Shown here piece by piece: positions 42,889-52,258 of a stretch of DNA of 64,000 nucleotides. The stretch is from Acidobacteriaceae bacterium (GTDB lineage: Bacteria > Acidobacteriota > Terriglobia > Bryobacterales > Bryobacteraceae): assembly GCA_903970405.1 (NCBI GenBank), contig CAJCIT010000161.1, forward strand, positions 1 through 64,000. Reading direction: 5' to 3'. Made by a program: the position numbers and the translations under genes. How positions within the stretch are numbered: position 1 is the stretch's first letter; the number at the start of each line of letters is the position of its first letter. The notes beneath the pieces are model-generated. The model was not told where the DNA came from and did no database searches. It worked only from the letters and a program-made list of their open reading frames with translations.

Positions 42889-43390
42889 GCCTCGAGGCAG
42901 CGTGATTCGAGTCACGCATCGCTACCAGTTCTATGCGAGCCACCGGCTTCACTCCCCGGCGCTGACCGAGCAAGAAAACACGGCCGTTTACGGGAAGTGC
43001 AATAATCCTTTCGGCCACGGTCACAACTACATCCTCGAGGTTACGATCCAGGGCCGTCCTGATCCGGTTACGGGCCTGCTGGTAAACCGGCGCGATGTGG
43101 ACGAACTGGTCCAGACCAAGGTTTTGCAACTCTTCGATCACCGGAACATCAACAAGGACGTACCCGAATTCGCGGCGTTGGTGCCCACCACGGAGAATGT
43201 GGCGCTGACCGTGGCCATTCTCTTAGAGGCAGCATGGGTCCTCCGTTTCCCGGTTTCCGGTCCGCGCCTTACGAGAGTTCATATTCAGGAGACGGATCGG
43301 AACGGGTTCGAAGTTTTGCTGCCGCGGTGGAACCCTGGCGGGCAGCGATCCCCGGAACCAGCCGTCGAGCAAGAACAGGTTTTCGCTTGA
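42878..43390 (+). CDS. 6-pyruvoyl-tetrahydropterin synthase
   Basis: PTPS of 170 aa with the complete active site: zinc ligands H22, H47 and H49, catalytic C41 in [14 protein letters not shown], the Asp-His pair in LFDHRNIN and Glu in IQETDRN. It converts 7,8-dihydroneopterin triphosphate to 6-pyruvoyl-tetrahydropterin, or makes carboxy-tetrahydropterin if it acts as QueD. The CNNPxGHGHNY motif is the animal-type PTPS form. It overlaps the first PTPS gene and precedes folE, which makes its substrate. Confidence 0.92.
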   Translation: MDVEPRGSVIRVTHRYQFYASHRLHSPALTEQENTAVYGKCNNPFGHGHNYILEVTIQGRPDPVTGLLVNRRDVDELVQTKVLQLFDHRNINKDVPEFAALVPTTENVALTVAILLEAAWVLRFPVSGPRLTRVHIQETDRNGFEVLLPRWNPGGQRSPEPAVEQEQVFA

Positions 43391-43446
43391 AACCTGTCAT
43401 CCCTACCGAGAAGAGTCCGGCCGGAAGCGTGAAAGAGACGATTGAA

Positions 43447-44058
43447 ATGAATAAGAACACCGCCGTAGTCGATTTTCCGACGGCGCAGGAGGCGACTGAG
43501 TCCATTGCGTCGCATATGAGATCCGTGCTGGCGGCTTTGGGTGAAGATCCGCACCGCGATGGACTTGAGCGCACGCCCGAGCGCTCTGAAAAGGCCTTGC
43601 GCTTCCTCACCAGCGGATACAACACCGATATCCACAAGCTGGTGAACGGCGCTTTGTTCGAAGTGAAGTACGACGAGATGGTGATTGTGAAGGATATTGA
43701 GTTCTTCAGTATGTGCGAGCACCACCTGCTGCCGTTTTTCGGCAAGATTCATGTGGCGTACCTGCCGGGCGATCGGGTCATTGGCCTGAGCAAAATTCCG
43801 CGCATTGTGGATGCCTTTGCGCGGCGGCTTCAAATCCAGGAACGCCTCACGCAACAGGTGGCGGAGTGCATCCAGGAACTGGTGGATCCCCGCGGCGTCG
43901 GCGTAATATGCGAAGCCCGCCATTTTTGCATGATGATGCGCGGCGTGGAAAAGCAGCACTCGGGAGCTGTCACCAGCGCCATGCTCGGCGCTTTCCGTGA
44001 AAATAAGGAAACGCGGGACGAATTTCTTTCCCTGGCTGCGTACCGGTCAACGCATTAA
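43447..44058 (+). CDS. folE: GTP cyclohydrolase I
   Basis: GTP cyclohydrolase I of 203 aa, the first step of folate and pterin synthesis, making dihydroneopterin triphosphate from GTP. Zinc ligands are C90 and H93 ([10 protein letters not shown]) and C161 ([12 protein letters not shown]). [13 protein letters not shown] closes the active site. I chose ATG 43447, which follows GAAA-rich sequence and matches the family length; longer frames extend into the PTPS gene. It forms a pterin cluster with the two PTPS genes. Confidence 0.95.
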   Translation: MNKNTAVVDFPTAQEATESIASHMRSVLAALGEDPHRDGLERTPERSEKALRFLTSGYNTDIHKLVNGALFEVKYDEMVIVKDIEFFSMCEHHLLPFFGKIHVAYLPGDRVIGLSKIPRIVDAFARRLQIQERLTQQVAECIQELVDPRGVGVICEARHFCMMMRGVEKQHSGAVTSAMLGAFRENKETRDEFLSLAAYRSTH

Positions 44059-44137
44059 GACATGGACTGGTTGTCTGTTCCCGGATAGGCGTCCTTTGCA
44101 GCTTGCCCGGCATATCCGCATGATAGGATTGGGTCAC

Positions 44138-44515
44138 ATGCAGGAGGACTTTCGCCAGTTCGACGCAGGTCCAGACCCGTTTGGACGCCGGTGGAATGTG
44201 AAGTTCCGGTGGCTGCAAACGGCCATTTCGATTCGCCATGCCGACGCGGTTGACGTGAAATTTTCCATCTCATGCGGCGATGGCGCCTGGGAAGAGAAGG
44301 TAATCTCCCTGCCGCACACGGCGTTGCTGAATTTGGCGAAGGAGTTGGGGCGCACCGTCACCGATTCCTGGTGTTCGCGGCTTGCCGCTACCTGGCTTGT
44401 GCATATGATCGAGACGTTTGAGGACATGGACAAGACCCTGGTCACTATGTCACCGGCGGATCTAAGAGGAGCTGCGGCGCCTGGGGAAACCGGCGCGCCC
44501 GTTCTGTCGCGCTGA
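44138..44515 (+). CDS. conserved hypothetical protein, function unknown
   Basis: Protein of 125 aa, mainly soluble. It begins MQEDFRQFDAGPDPFGRRWN and has a strand-rich first half (FRWLQTAISIRHADAVDVKF) and a helical second half (AATWLVHMIETFEDMDKTLV). No membrane segment, signal or catalytic motif is visible. Composition and codon use look like those of a real gene. An in-frame ATG at 44120 is possible. I do not recognise the family. Confidence 0.68.
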   Translation: MQEDFRQFDAGPDPFGRRWNVKFRWLQTAISIRHADAVDVKFSISCGDGAWEEKVISLPHTALLNLAKELGRTVTDSWCSRLAATWLVHMIETFEDMDKTLVTMSPADLRGAAAPGETGAPVLSR

Positions 44516-44651
44516 TCTTCGAAGCGCAATTGTTTGTCCGGACCGCGCCGGTTGACAGGCATTTTGTCGAGAGCCTCCACTCTCCCGTCCCCTCGCCGTG
44601 TTATGAAGAGTAGTTGGTTCCCAAGTGAATTTGAGCGCTCAAAAAACTCGA

Positions 44652-44897
44652 ATGGACAAAAGTATGGTGACCTGCCCGAAATGTGATTCGCCCATCGATG
44701 TGGAAGAAGAAGACCTGGACGAGGGAGACGTGCTCTCGTGCGATGAATGCGGGGCTTCGCTGAGTGTTGCCAGCGTGAATCCAGTCGAACTCGAAACCGA
44801 GGACGATGAGGACGAGGACGAAGACGGCTACGGGTACGACGAGGACGACGACGAAGAGGAAGATGAGGAAGAGGAAGAAGAAGAGGACTGGCATTGA
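44652..44897 (+). CDS. LysW-like zinc-ribbon protein with an extended acidic tail
   Basis: Small protein of 81 aa. The first 48 residues match the LysW/ArgW amino-group carrier pattern: CPKC and CDECG knuckles (C8, C11, C30, C33) with IDVEEEDLDEGDVLSC between and SVNPVELE after. LysW proteins are about 54 aa and end in EDWGE, whose last Glu carries the substrate. Here an acidic stretch of about 30 Asp/Glu residues is inserted and the end reads EEDWH. No LysX, LysZ or LysY gene is nearby. It could be a diverged carrier or an unrelated acidic zinc ribbon. The start is uncertain (ATG 44664 also fits). Confidence 0.7.
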   Translation: MDKSMVTCPKCDSPIDVEEEDLDEGDVLSCDECGASLSVASVNPVELETEDDEDEDEDGYGYDEDDDEEEDEEEEEEEDWH

Positions 44898-44912
44898 GTC
44901 CGTCGTCGCTTC

Positions 44913-44945
44913 AGAGCCGCGACCGTCTGGGAGCGACCGGTTGAC
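44913..44945 (+). repeat. dispersed repeat, copy C
   Basis: GAGCCGCGACCGTCTGGGAG followed by CGACCGGTTGACA lies between the LysW-like gene and the next gene. It shares its core with the elements upstream of dnaG and fabD. A partial relative, CCGCGCCGGTTGACAGGC, occurs at 44543-44560. Confidence 0.5.
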
Positions 44946-44981
44946 AGGACAGGATCCCTCAACTAATAGAAGGAATACAGG

Positions 44982-45350
44982 ATGAACCATCGAACTTTCT
45001 CGCTGAAGCTGATCTTGCGCAGCTTCCTTCTGGCCGCCTTGCCCGCCGCCGTTTCTGTTCTGGCTCAAACGGACGACGGATTGCGGTCAGTGGAAGGACG
45101 AGTGCTTACCCCTTCGCGCGCGGTCGTGACGGGGGCGGTTGTCCAGATTAAGGATGACAAGACGCTCCAAATCCGGTCTTTCATCACGCAGGCGGATGGC
45201 AGCTACCGTTTTTACGGGCTTAGTTCCAATTCCGGCTATGAGTTGACAGCTGAGAAAAATGGCGCATCTAGCGGAATCAAGACGCTCAGCAGTTTCGACA
45301 ACCGCAAAAAGGTCGTGATTGATCTCAAGTTTAAGAAGAGTCCAGGTTGA
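44982..45350 (+). CDS. secreted carboxypeptidase-regulatory-domain protein
   Basis: Protein of 122 aa with a signal peptide (about residues 1-29, ending SVLAQ). The rest is one CarboxypepD_reg/Cna-B-like beta sandwich: VEGRVLTPSRAVVTGAVVQI, then QADGSYRFYGLSSNSGYEL and a last strand VVIDLKFKK. Such single-domain secreted proteins are abundant in Solibacter-type genomes; their binding partners are unknown. Confidence 0.82.
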   Translation: MNHRTFSLKLILRSFLLAALPAAVSVLAQTDDGLRSVEGRVLTPSRAVVTGAVVQIKDDKTLQIRSFITQADGSYRFYGLSSNSGYELTAEKNGASSGIKTLSSFDNRKKVVIDLKFKKSPG

Positions 45351-45419
45351 CCGCACTGAGAGGTTTCGCGCTACCGGGTTGGTATATCGTAGGTACCGCG
45401 CAGAGACGATAGGGTCCAC

Positions 45420-48400
45420 GTGGCAACGCTTGTTCGCCATTTGATGGGGTCGTGGCCCGGAGCCGCCATGCTTGGCGCTCTTGTGCTTTCCGTTGCTTCG
45501 TGCCAACCCGGATCCGGCGCCGGCGCAAGATCAGACGGCCGCCGCCTCACGTCCGTGGCCTCGATTGAAGGTCTGACAGCCGCGCAAATCAAGGCCGGCG
45601 CAGCGGCGGAAATCCGCGGCCACTGCACATTTAGCGACCCCACTTTCGGACCGCTCCTCTTTCAGGACGAAGAGGGCCACGGTATTCGTTTTGACAACGC
45701 GGAGGATTCTCCGGTTTGTCGGCCGGGGGTCCAGGGCGTCCTGAGGGGAGTTGTTTCGGTTGGGAGCCCCACCCCGCGCCTGACCCAGACTCACCTGACG
45801 TTGGCCGGCAAATCTGTGGGTCTGGCGTTCCTGCCGCTCACGGGAGAACATCTCTACGACCCCAAATTCGAGTACCAGCCCGTGACGCTCTCAGGCGTGA
45901 TTCGGGAGAGCTGGCTGGAAGGATTTGGCCGGGTATCCATGGTCATTCAGGTGGGGGACAAGCGGATTCGGGCGCGCGCGGTGGAGTTTGCCGGCACGGA
46001 TGTGGACGGCCTCGCCGACGCCGAGGCCGACGTCAACGGCGTTCTGGAAACCAGTTTCGACGTCGAGGGGCGCGCCAGTCAGGCAAGGCTCTGGATTCAG
46101 CGGGTTGAGCAGGTGCATGTCAAACGCGCGGGCCGGCCTCCCGCGGCGGTTCCAATCACGGAAGTGCGGGATCTGGAAGGCGGACATCCGGCGCCGAATC
46201 ACCGCGTACATCTCAGCGGAAGGATTCAAATGAATGAATCCGGCACGGCCGCGACATTCGCCGACGCCACGGGTTCCGTGCCCGTCTCATTCGCGGAAAA
46301 TCAAGAACGGTTTACCGCCAAATGGCAGCAAGCAATGGGTTTCGTCGAAGGAGATGGACCGGGCCGGCGGCTGACCAGCGTGACGATCATCGATAGTCAG
46401 ATCGGCGAGGGGGGTAAAGACAAAGTAAGCACCTCGACTGTTTTCACTGACGTAACAAGTATCAGAAAGCTCTCAATGGTGGAGGCGGCGAGGCACTCTC
46501 GAGCGCAATTACGACGCGTTTATGTGACGTTCTTCGATCCGGAACAACAACTGACGTTCATTCACGATGGCAGGGCCGGCAAGGGCGGGCTCTTCGTGGA
46601 TATTAGCCGGCTGAAAAGCCACAATTTCGCTGCCGGCGACTTAGTGGACCTTGACGGCGTGATCGATCCAGGGGGATTCGCGCCGCAAATCCAGCTGAGT
46701 AATCCCCCGCGAGTGGTCGGCAAGGGATCGCCGCCCCAAGCGTCGCCGGCCACGCTTGAGGAGATTCTGGTCGGCCGGGAGGATAGCAACTGGGTGGAAG
46801 TCACCGGCGTTGTCCAGTCCGTTGGCAGAAACGGCGGCCGGGCGCTGATGCAGATCGGATGGGGTCTGCATCTGTTCGGCGTGCAAACCATGGAGACGAA
46901 GCCTCCGGCTGAGAGCCTGGTGGGCGCGCGCATCAAGGTCCGGGGAGTTGCCGGTAGTTCGTTTACAACGCGCGGCCAGTTTATTGGGGCCGTGATCCTT
47001 GTGCCCGATGCCCGTTTTGTCACCGTAGTCAAGCCGGCCCCTCTCGCCACCGGGTTGGCCGTGACTCCGCTGGCGGACCTGATGGCATTTTCCGCCGGGA
47101 CGGCGCCGGGAGATCGAGTTCATGTGAGGGGCGTGGTCACGCTCTTCAATCGCTCCGGGCCCACTTACATTCAGGATGGCGGCGGTGGTGTTCTGATCAG
47201 AGACCACTCTGCGGTGAGCCTCTCTGCCGGCGATCAGGTTGACGTGCTAGGTTTCCCGGATTTCGGCGTGGTCGGTCCAGTTCTTTTGCACGCCAGTTTA
47301 GAGCGAGTGGGCGGGACGGTTCATATCGAACCCATACGCATTAACGCGGGGGATGTTCTGAACGACGGTTGCGAACCGCAGCTGGTCACGATCGACGGAC
47401 AGATTACTGACCGGGGTCTCGCGAAGAATCAACAGGCATTGAATCTTGAGGCGGGCGGGGTGCCGTTCCGCGCTGTCCTGACCGGCGCGTCGTCCATCCT
47501 TCCGGCTTATGAGCGGGGCTCTGTTGTCCGGCTCACGGGGGTTTGTTCAGCGGAAAGACTGCGGCACCCTAACGGTTCCGTGCCGGTCGGCTTCAGCGTG
47601 GTCTTGAGGACGCCCTCCGACGTCGTAATGCTCCGCCACGCTCCGTGGTGGACGGCGAATCGCCTGCGGCGCGTCCTCGCCTGGCTGGGCGGCGTCGCGG
47701 CTTTGTCTCTGATCTGGGTATTCATTCTGCGCCGCCGAGTCCGTCAGCAGACCGCACTCATCCGCAACAAGCTGGCTCAGGAAGAGGGGCTGAAACATCA
47801 GGCCGAGGCTGCCAGCCGAGCCAAGAGCGAGTTCGTGGCAAACATGAGCCACGAAATCCGCACCCCCATGAACAGCATCCTGGGATTCACCACGTTACTT
47901 GCGGAGACTGAGCTCGACGAGGTCCAGACCGATTATGTGCAAACCGTGCACTACTCGGCGCAGTCGCTGCTGGTCATTCTCAACGATATTCTCGACTTTT
48001 CCAAAATCGAAGCCGGCCATCTTACGTTAGAGCGTACCCCGTTTGCGTTGCGACCTTTGCTCCGTCGCGCGATGGCCATTATGAGTCCCGAAGCGTCGGC
48101 CCAGCGACTGGTAACCCGCATCGATGTCGCTGACGATGCGCCTGACGAAGTCGTCGGCGATCTGAATCGGTTGACGCAAATTCTAATCAATCTCTTGAGC
48201 AACGCGATCAAGTTCACGAAGGAAGGCAGTATCGATCTGCGCGTCTCGCTGGTGGAGAAAACCACCGATTCGTGCCTGCTCCGTTTTGAAATTAGAGATA
48301 CCGGGATCGGTATCGCTCCTGAGGTCCAGAAACTGATCTTTGCTCCATTCAAACAAGCCGATGGGTCTATCTCGCGCCGTTACGGAGGCACCGGACTCGG

Positions 48401-48572
48401 GCTTGCTATCTGTGCGCGCCTTGTTGCCCTGCAGGGCGGTGAAATCGGTGTCGATAGCGAACTCGGAAAGGGCGCCACGATGCACTTTACCTTACCCTTC
48501 GGGCTGGCTGCTGGCCCGATTCCCGTAATGCCGGACTTTGCACTTCAGGAGCACTCCCAAACGGGCGATTGA
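45420..48572 (+). CDS. large sensor histidine kinase with repeated OB-like extracytoplasmic domains
   Basis: Kinase of 1050 aa. The N-terminus has a hydrophobic segment with a lipobox-like VASC ([15 protein letters not shown]). Residues 40-740 hold about seven copies of a beta pattern V-x-G-x-V..I-x-D-x-x-G-x-V, for example [27 protein letters not shown] and [18 protein letters not shown], suggestive of OB folds. A membrane helix follows (about 750-769), then a short coiled coil, HisKA with H811 ([13 protein letters not shown]) and HATPase_c ([15 protein letters not shown]). No receiver is fused or adjacent. The start is GTG 45420 or ATG 45444. A sigma factor gene follows 3 bp later. Confidence 0.88.
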   Translation: MATLVRHLMGSWPGAAMLGALVLSVASCQPGSGAGARSDGRRLTSVASIEGLTAAQIKAGAAAEIRGHCTFSDPTFGPLLFQDEEGHGIRFDNAEDSPVCRPGVQGVLRGVVSVGSPTPRLTQTHLTLAGKSVGLAFLPLTGEHLYDPKFEYQPVTLSGVIRESWLEGFGRVSMVIQVGDKRIRARAVEFAGTDVDGLADAEADVNGVLETSFDVEGRASQARLWIQRVEQVHVKRAGRPPAAVPITEVRDLEGGHPAPNHRVHLSGRIQMNESGTAATFADATGSVPVSFAENQERFTAKWQQAMGFVEGDGPGRRLTSVTIIDSQIGEGGKDKVSTSTVFTDVTSIRKLSMVEAARHSRAQLRRVYVTFFDPEQQLTFIHDGRAGKGGLFVDISRLKSHNFAAGDLVDLDGVIDPGGFAPQIQLSNPPRVVGKGSPPQASPATLEEILVGREDSNWVEVTGVVQSVGRNGGRALMQIGWGLHLFGVQTMETKPPAESLVGARIKVRGVAGSSFTTRGQFIGAVILVPDARFVTVVKPAPLATGLAVTPLADLMAFSAGTAPGDRVHVRGVVTLFNRSGPTYIQDGGGGVLIRDHSAVSLSAGDQVDVLGFPDFGVVGPVLLHASLERVGGTVHIEPIRINAGDVLNDGCEPQLVTIDGQITDRGLAKNQQALNLEAGGVPFRAVLTGASSILPAYERGSVVRLTGVCSAERLRHPNGSVPVGFSVVLRTPSDVVMLRHAPWWTANRLRRVLAWLGGVAALSLIWVFILRRRVRQQTALIRNKLAQEEGLKHQAEAASRAKSEFVANMSHEIRTPMNSILGFTTLLAETELDEVQTDYVQTVHYSAQSLLVILNDILDFSKIEAGHLTLERTPFALRPLLRRAMAIMSPEASAQRLVTRIDVADDAPDEVVGDLNRLTQILINLLSNAIKFTKEGSIDLRVSLVEKTTDSCLLRFEIRDTGIGIAPEVQKLIFAPFKQADGSISRRYGGTGLGLAICARLVALQGGEIGVDSELGKGATMHFTLPFGLAAGPIPVMPDFALQEHSQTGD

Positions 48573-48575
48573 CGG

Positions 48576-49625
48576 TTGTCCGGTGTTGCTCGTCCCGCTT
48601 CCTGCTTCATCCGGCTGACGTATCGTGGGTGTTTGGATTCTGAAGCGCCACAATCCGCGGGCCTCAACCTTTCGGCGGCCTCCTCCCGGAGCGATGGGCG
48701 AAAGCCCGGGCTCACGTCGATTCCGGAGCTTGAATCCTTCACCCGGACTTCCGGACTCTCCATCGACGATTTTTGGCAGGAGGCAGACGGCCTCGGCCTC
48801 GCCAAGGCTGAACTGGCTCAGGCGCTCCTGACGATTGGCGCGAGGTACAACTATGGGCTGCCTCCCGGAGTCGAAGCCGGCCGCGCTCAAATAGCCGCCT
48901 TCTGGCGTTCACTGCAACTCCGGGAGCTTGCTCTGGCGCAAGCCTGCGCTTTGGGCCGCGAGAAAGCGTGGCGGCAACTTCTGGAGCGCTATCGTGAGCC
49001 GCTCACGCAGGCGGCCATCGGAATCACGGGGTCGGCATCGCTCGGGCAGGATCTCGCCGATTCGCTGTATGCGGAGATGTTCGGGCTCCCCGGCCGCGAT
49101 GGCGAGCGCCGTTCACCGTTAGCCTCTTATGCCGGGCGAGGTTCACTGATGGGCTTCCTCCGGGCGACGCTTGCCCAACGGCACGTGGACCAACATCGCC
49201 GCACCCATCGCGAAACTACTCTTGACGGGAAAGACTTCGCCGCCGAATCCACCGCGCCAAGCCTCCCGCCCGAAGTGCTTGTGCGGCTGGGTACGGCGCT
49301 GACGGCAACGCTCAGTTCTCTCGAAAGCGAGGACCGATTCATTCTTTCGGCTTGGTTTCTCGATCAGCGGCCGCTGCGCGAGATCGCGGGCGTGTTGCGG
49401 GTCCATGAGGCGACGGTGAGCCGCAAAATCAAGCGGCTGACGGAGAGACTTCGCAAGCAACTGGTGAATCGCCTGCGCGCTGCCGGGATGAGCCGCCACG
49501 CCGCCGAAGAGGCGCTGGGCGCCGATCCGCGCGATCTTACCATCAATCTGCGAAGCCTGCTGCAAACTCCGCCTCCTGCCGCGTTCTATCGGCAGGGAGC
49601 ATTGCCGGAGCCGGAACAAGCATGA
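48576..49625 (+). CDS. RNA polymerase sigma factor, sigma-70/ECF-like
   Basis: Sigma factor of up to 349 aa. Region 2 lies around EKAWRQLLERYREPLTQAAI and GSLMGFLRATLAQRHVDQHR. Region 4 has SLESEDRFILSAWFLDQRPL, a helix-turn-helix REIAGVLRVHEATVSRKIKR and a basic end. An N-terminal extension of about 100 residues (SFTRTSGLSIDDFWQEADG) is not typical of ECF factors. The start is uncertain: TTG 48576 is used here, but the conserved part begins near LTSIPELES. Its stop overlaps the anti-sigma start in an ATGA, so the two are coupled. Confidence 0.85.
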   Translation: MSGVARPASCFIRLTYRGCLDSEAPQSAGLNLSAASSRSDGRKPGLTSIPELESFTRTSGLSIDDFWQEADGLGLAKAELAQALLTIGARYNYGLPPGVEAGRAQIAAFWRSLQLRELALAQACALGREKAWRQLLERYREPLTQAAIGITGSASLGQDLADSLYAEMFGLPGRDGERRSPLASYAGRGSLMGFLRATLAQRHVDQHRRTHRETTLDGKDFAAESTAPSLPPEVLVRLGTALTATLSSLESEDRFILSAWFLDQRPLREIAGVLRVHEATVSRKIKRLTERLRKQLVNRLRAAGMSRHAAEEALGADPRDLTINLRSLLQTPPPAAFYRQGALPEPEQA

Positions 49626-51043
49626 CCGAATCGATCCATCCGCGGCTACATCCCGAGCCGGAGGTGCTCAGCGCTTTTGCCGAAGGTTTCCTGCCTGAGC
49701 ATGAGCGCCTGGAATGCCTGGCGCACGTTTCGGAATGTTCCCGCTGCCGGCAAATTGTTTTTATTGCCCAGCCGTCTGAGGCGGCGACGGTTCCCGCGCC
49801 CGGGGCGATAACCGCTGTGCCAAGGCTGTGGCGCCGGTTTGCGCTGCTTCCCGCGATGGGCGCCGCGGCGCTTGCGCTCACCGTGCTGACCATTGCAACG
49901 GTCATTTATCGGCAACCGACGGCCGCCGTGGCGCCTTTGGCGCAGACTGCCAGATCGACGCCCGCGCCTTACGTCTCTCCTCGGGCTGCCGAACAAGCAG
50001 CGCAGAACTCCGGCGCGAAGGCCGTTTCCAAGGCGCCGGGCGCTGCCTCCAAGGTCGCCGTCGCTGTCAAGCAGCAAAGAAGTGTTGCCATCGATTCGGG
50101 TTCGAACCCGGTTGCCGCGGCGCCAAACGCCGATACCAGCGCTGCCTCTGCCAACTTGGATGCACAAAGCCGCGCCGTTCCGCCCATGTCGCAAGGGGCG
50201 TCGCTGCTGCCTCGGCCCGCGCCGCTGCAGCAATCGCCACCGGCGGCGAGAACCGATGGGATCGCCCCAAACCCCGAGCTTCCGGCGAAGGGACGCGAAT
50301 TAAAAGCCGCCAAGAAGTCGGATTCGACCGGTTTCGCCGACACTGGTGACAATGGAGGCCCCGTCCGTTCCCGCAACTTCGGCGATGTCACTTTCAATAT
50401 TGAACACCAGCAAAGCCAGGTGAGCAGTCTCTCCGCCGTCAAGGGGGCGGTCACGGACCGCGCCGGCTCAGCCATCCAGGGCGCCACCGTTACTATCCAG
50501 CAACTTGCCGGCGGCACGATGGGAACCACCGCCACGAATGCGAACGGGGAGTTCACCATTGAGGCAGTGCCACCCGGAAAGTATGAGTTGCAGGTGACGT
50601 CGCCAGGCTTCCAGCGTTCTTCAGGGCAGTTTGAGCTTCAGCCACAGGACCTTGCGCGAGTGACGTCATCGTTATCGGTTGGCTCGGCATCTCAAACCGT
50701 GGAGGTCGCCGGGGCAAGCGCCGTGGTTCCTACAGCGGCAGTAACCGCCGAGGTCTCTTCTAACAAGGCGCGACTCCTGCCCAGCAAGTTGCCGGTCTCG
50801 TTAACCGTTTCGAGCGGCAACCGTGCGCTGGCGGTGGACTCAGCGGGCACTCTTTTCTTCAGTCGAAACGGCGGCAAGCACTGGAAGGCAATCAAGCCTC
50901 CGTGGCCCGGCAAAGTAACCCAGTTGATTGGGCCAGCCGGATCGACTCTCTTTCGGCTGACCACCGATGCGGGGTCTGTTTGGACGACCCAGGACGGCCT
51001 GCACTGGCGTTCCGAGCCCGTGAGCGCGAACACCGCCCACTAG
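49622..51043 (+). CDS. zinc-finger anti-sigma factor with a large extracytoplasmic region
   Basis: Protein of 473 aa with a cytoplasmic ZAS-type knuckle H35-x3-C39-x2-C42 (LAHVSECSRCRQIV), a membrane helix (about 74-96), a long Ala/Pro/Ser linker, a CarboxypepD_reg domain (VKGAVTDRAGSAIQGATVTI, about 265-345) and a C-terminal beta-propeller-like segment (FFSRNGGKHWKAIKPPWPG, VWTTQDGLHW). It should hold the sigma factor at the membrane and respond to an outside cue. Its ATG overlaps the sigma stop. Confidence 0.85.
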   Translation: MTESIHPRLHPEPEVLSAFAEGFLPEHERLECLAHVSECSRCRQIVFIAQPSEAATVPAPGAITAVPRLWRRFALLPAMGAAALALTVLTIATVIYRQPTAAVAPLAQTARSTPAPYVSPRAAEQAAQNSGAKAVSKAPGAASKVAVAVKQQRSVAIDSGSNPVAAAPNADTSAASANLDAQSRAVPPMSQGASLLPRPAPLQQSPPAARTDGIAPNPELPAKGRELKAAKKSDSTGFADTGDNGGPVRSRNFGDVTFNIEHQQSQVSSLSAVKGAVTDRAGSAIQGATVTIQQLAGGTMGTTATNANGEFTIEAVPPGKYELQVTSPGFQRSSGQFELQPQDLARVTSSLSVGSASQTVEVAGASAVVPTAAVTAEVSSNKARLLPSKLPVSLTVSSGNRALAVDSAGTLFFSRNGGKHWKAIKPPWPGKVTQLIGPAGSTLFRLTTDAGSVWTTQDGLHWRSEPVSANTAH

Positions 51044-51175
51044 AAAATCTCGAAAAAGCTGAATTCTCCCTGCAAGAGTCGCGCCCAGGTCCGTTCCCCG
51101 AGTAGAGGCGCAAAGACCCGTTAGCAAGAAGCCTTGGAAAAAATTGGCGCCTGACAGACGCGCCAACGCCGACTG

Positions 51176-51232
51176 AGCCGCAGACCGTCAGGGAGCGACC
51201 GCAACGTACTTCTCCCCCGCGGTCGCGGCTCT
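51176..51232. repeat. dispersed repeat, copy D, folded as a long hairpin
   Basis: GAGCCGCAGACCGTCAGGGA at 51176 onward carries the shared core. Its end GAGCCGC-A-GACCG can pair with CGGTCGCGGCTC at 51220-51231, leaving one bulged A, so this copy forms a hairpin of about 57 nt. It lies in the 246-bp gap before fabD, which holds no other feature I can name. Confidence 0.5.
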
Positions 51233-51289
51233 GAAGGGTTGCGGGCGCTCGGGCGCCATGCCAGTACACTGACGATAGCGTCCGCGAAC

Positions 51290-52258
51290 ATGCCCAAACT
51301 TGCCTTTTTGTTTCCAGGCCAGGGGTCTCAGTACTCCGGCATGGGAAAACTGCTTGCCGAATCCTATCCAGTCGCCAAGCGTACTTTTGAGGAAGCAGAT
51401 GAAGCCTTGGGCTTCGCGCTCTCGGAACTCTGTTTTTCGGGATCGGAAGAGGAGCTGAAAAAGACCGAGAATACCCAACCGGCGCTGCTCACTGTTTCTG
51501 TTGCGGCGTTTCGTGTGCTGGCGGAAAACGGCATCCATCCTGACATCGTCGCCGGGCACAGTTTGGGCGAATACTCGGCGCTGGTGGCGGCGGGTTCGCT
51601 TGCTTTTGCGGACGCCGTTCGACTGGTGCGAAAGCGCGGACAGTATATGCAACAGGCCGTGGCTGCCGGCGCCGGCGCGATGGCTGCTCTGCTGAAGCTG
51701 CCCGAAGAGAAACTGGACGGCGTTCTGGCGGAAGCAGCGCAAGGAGAAGTGGTGACCGCGGCAAATTTTAATTCACCTGACCAGATTGTGATTGCCGGCC
51801 ACGTGAAGGCTGTGGAACGCGCCGTGGAGCTGGCCAAGGCCGCCGGCGCGAAGCGGGCGATTCTGCTGGCGGTGAGCGCTCCGTTCCATTGCCCGCTGAT
51901 GAGGCCCGCGCAAGACAAGCTGCGAGTGGATCTGGATGCGACAGAGTTTCGCGACTTGGCCGTGCCGCTGGTGAACAACTGGCAAGCGGCCGTCATCACC
52001 CGAGGCGCGGACGCCCGGCAAGGCTTGTTCGAGCAGGTTCCGAACCCGGTGCATTGGACGAAATCGATGCGGCTGCTGGCGGCGGAGGGCGTTAACCGGT
52101 TTGTGGAAGTGGGCGCCGGATCGGTGTTGACGGGCCTGTGCCGGAACATTGACGCGTCACTTGTGGGCGCTAAGTTCGGCGAACCGGGCGATCTCGAAAA
52201 GGCGATTCACATTCAAACGGAACGCGCGATATCCACCAAATCCGAGAACAAGCCGTAA
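51290..52258 (+). CDS. fabD: malonyl-CoA:ACP transacylase
   Basis: Transacylase of 322 aa that loads malonyl groups onto acyl-carrier protein. It begins MPKLAFLFPGQGSQYSGMG, with nucleophile S91 in AGHSLGEYSAL, the QQAVAAGAGAMAAL segment and the catalytic His in VSAPFHCPLM. I chose ATG 51290 at the conserved start. Other fab genes are not adjacent. Its last 46 bp overlap the convergent homoserine dehydrogenase gene. Confidence 0.96.
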   Translation: MPKLAFLFPGQGSQYSGMGKLLAESYPVAKRTFEEADEALGFALSELCFSGSEEELKKTENTQPALLTVSVAAFRVLAENGIHPDIVAGHSLGEYSALVAAGSLAFADAVRLVRKRGQYMQQAVAAGAGAMAALLKLPEEKLDGVLAEAAQGEVVTAANFNSPDQIVIAGHVKAVERAVELAKAAGAKRAILLAVSAPFHCPLMRPAQDKLRVDLDATEFRDLAVPLVNNWQAAVITRGADARQGLFEQVPNPVHWTKSMRLLAAEGVNRFVEVGAGSVLTGLCRNIDASLVGAKFGEPGDLEKAIHIQTERAISTKSENKP

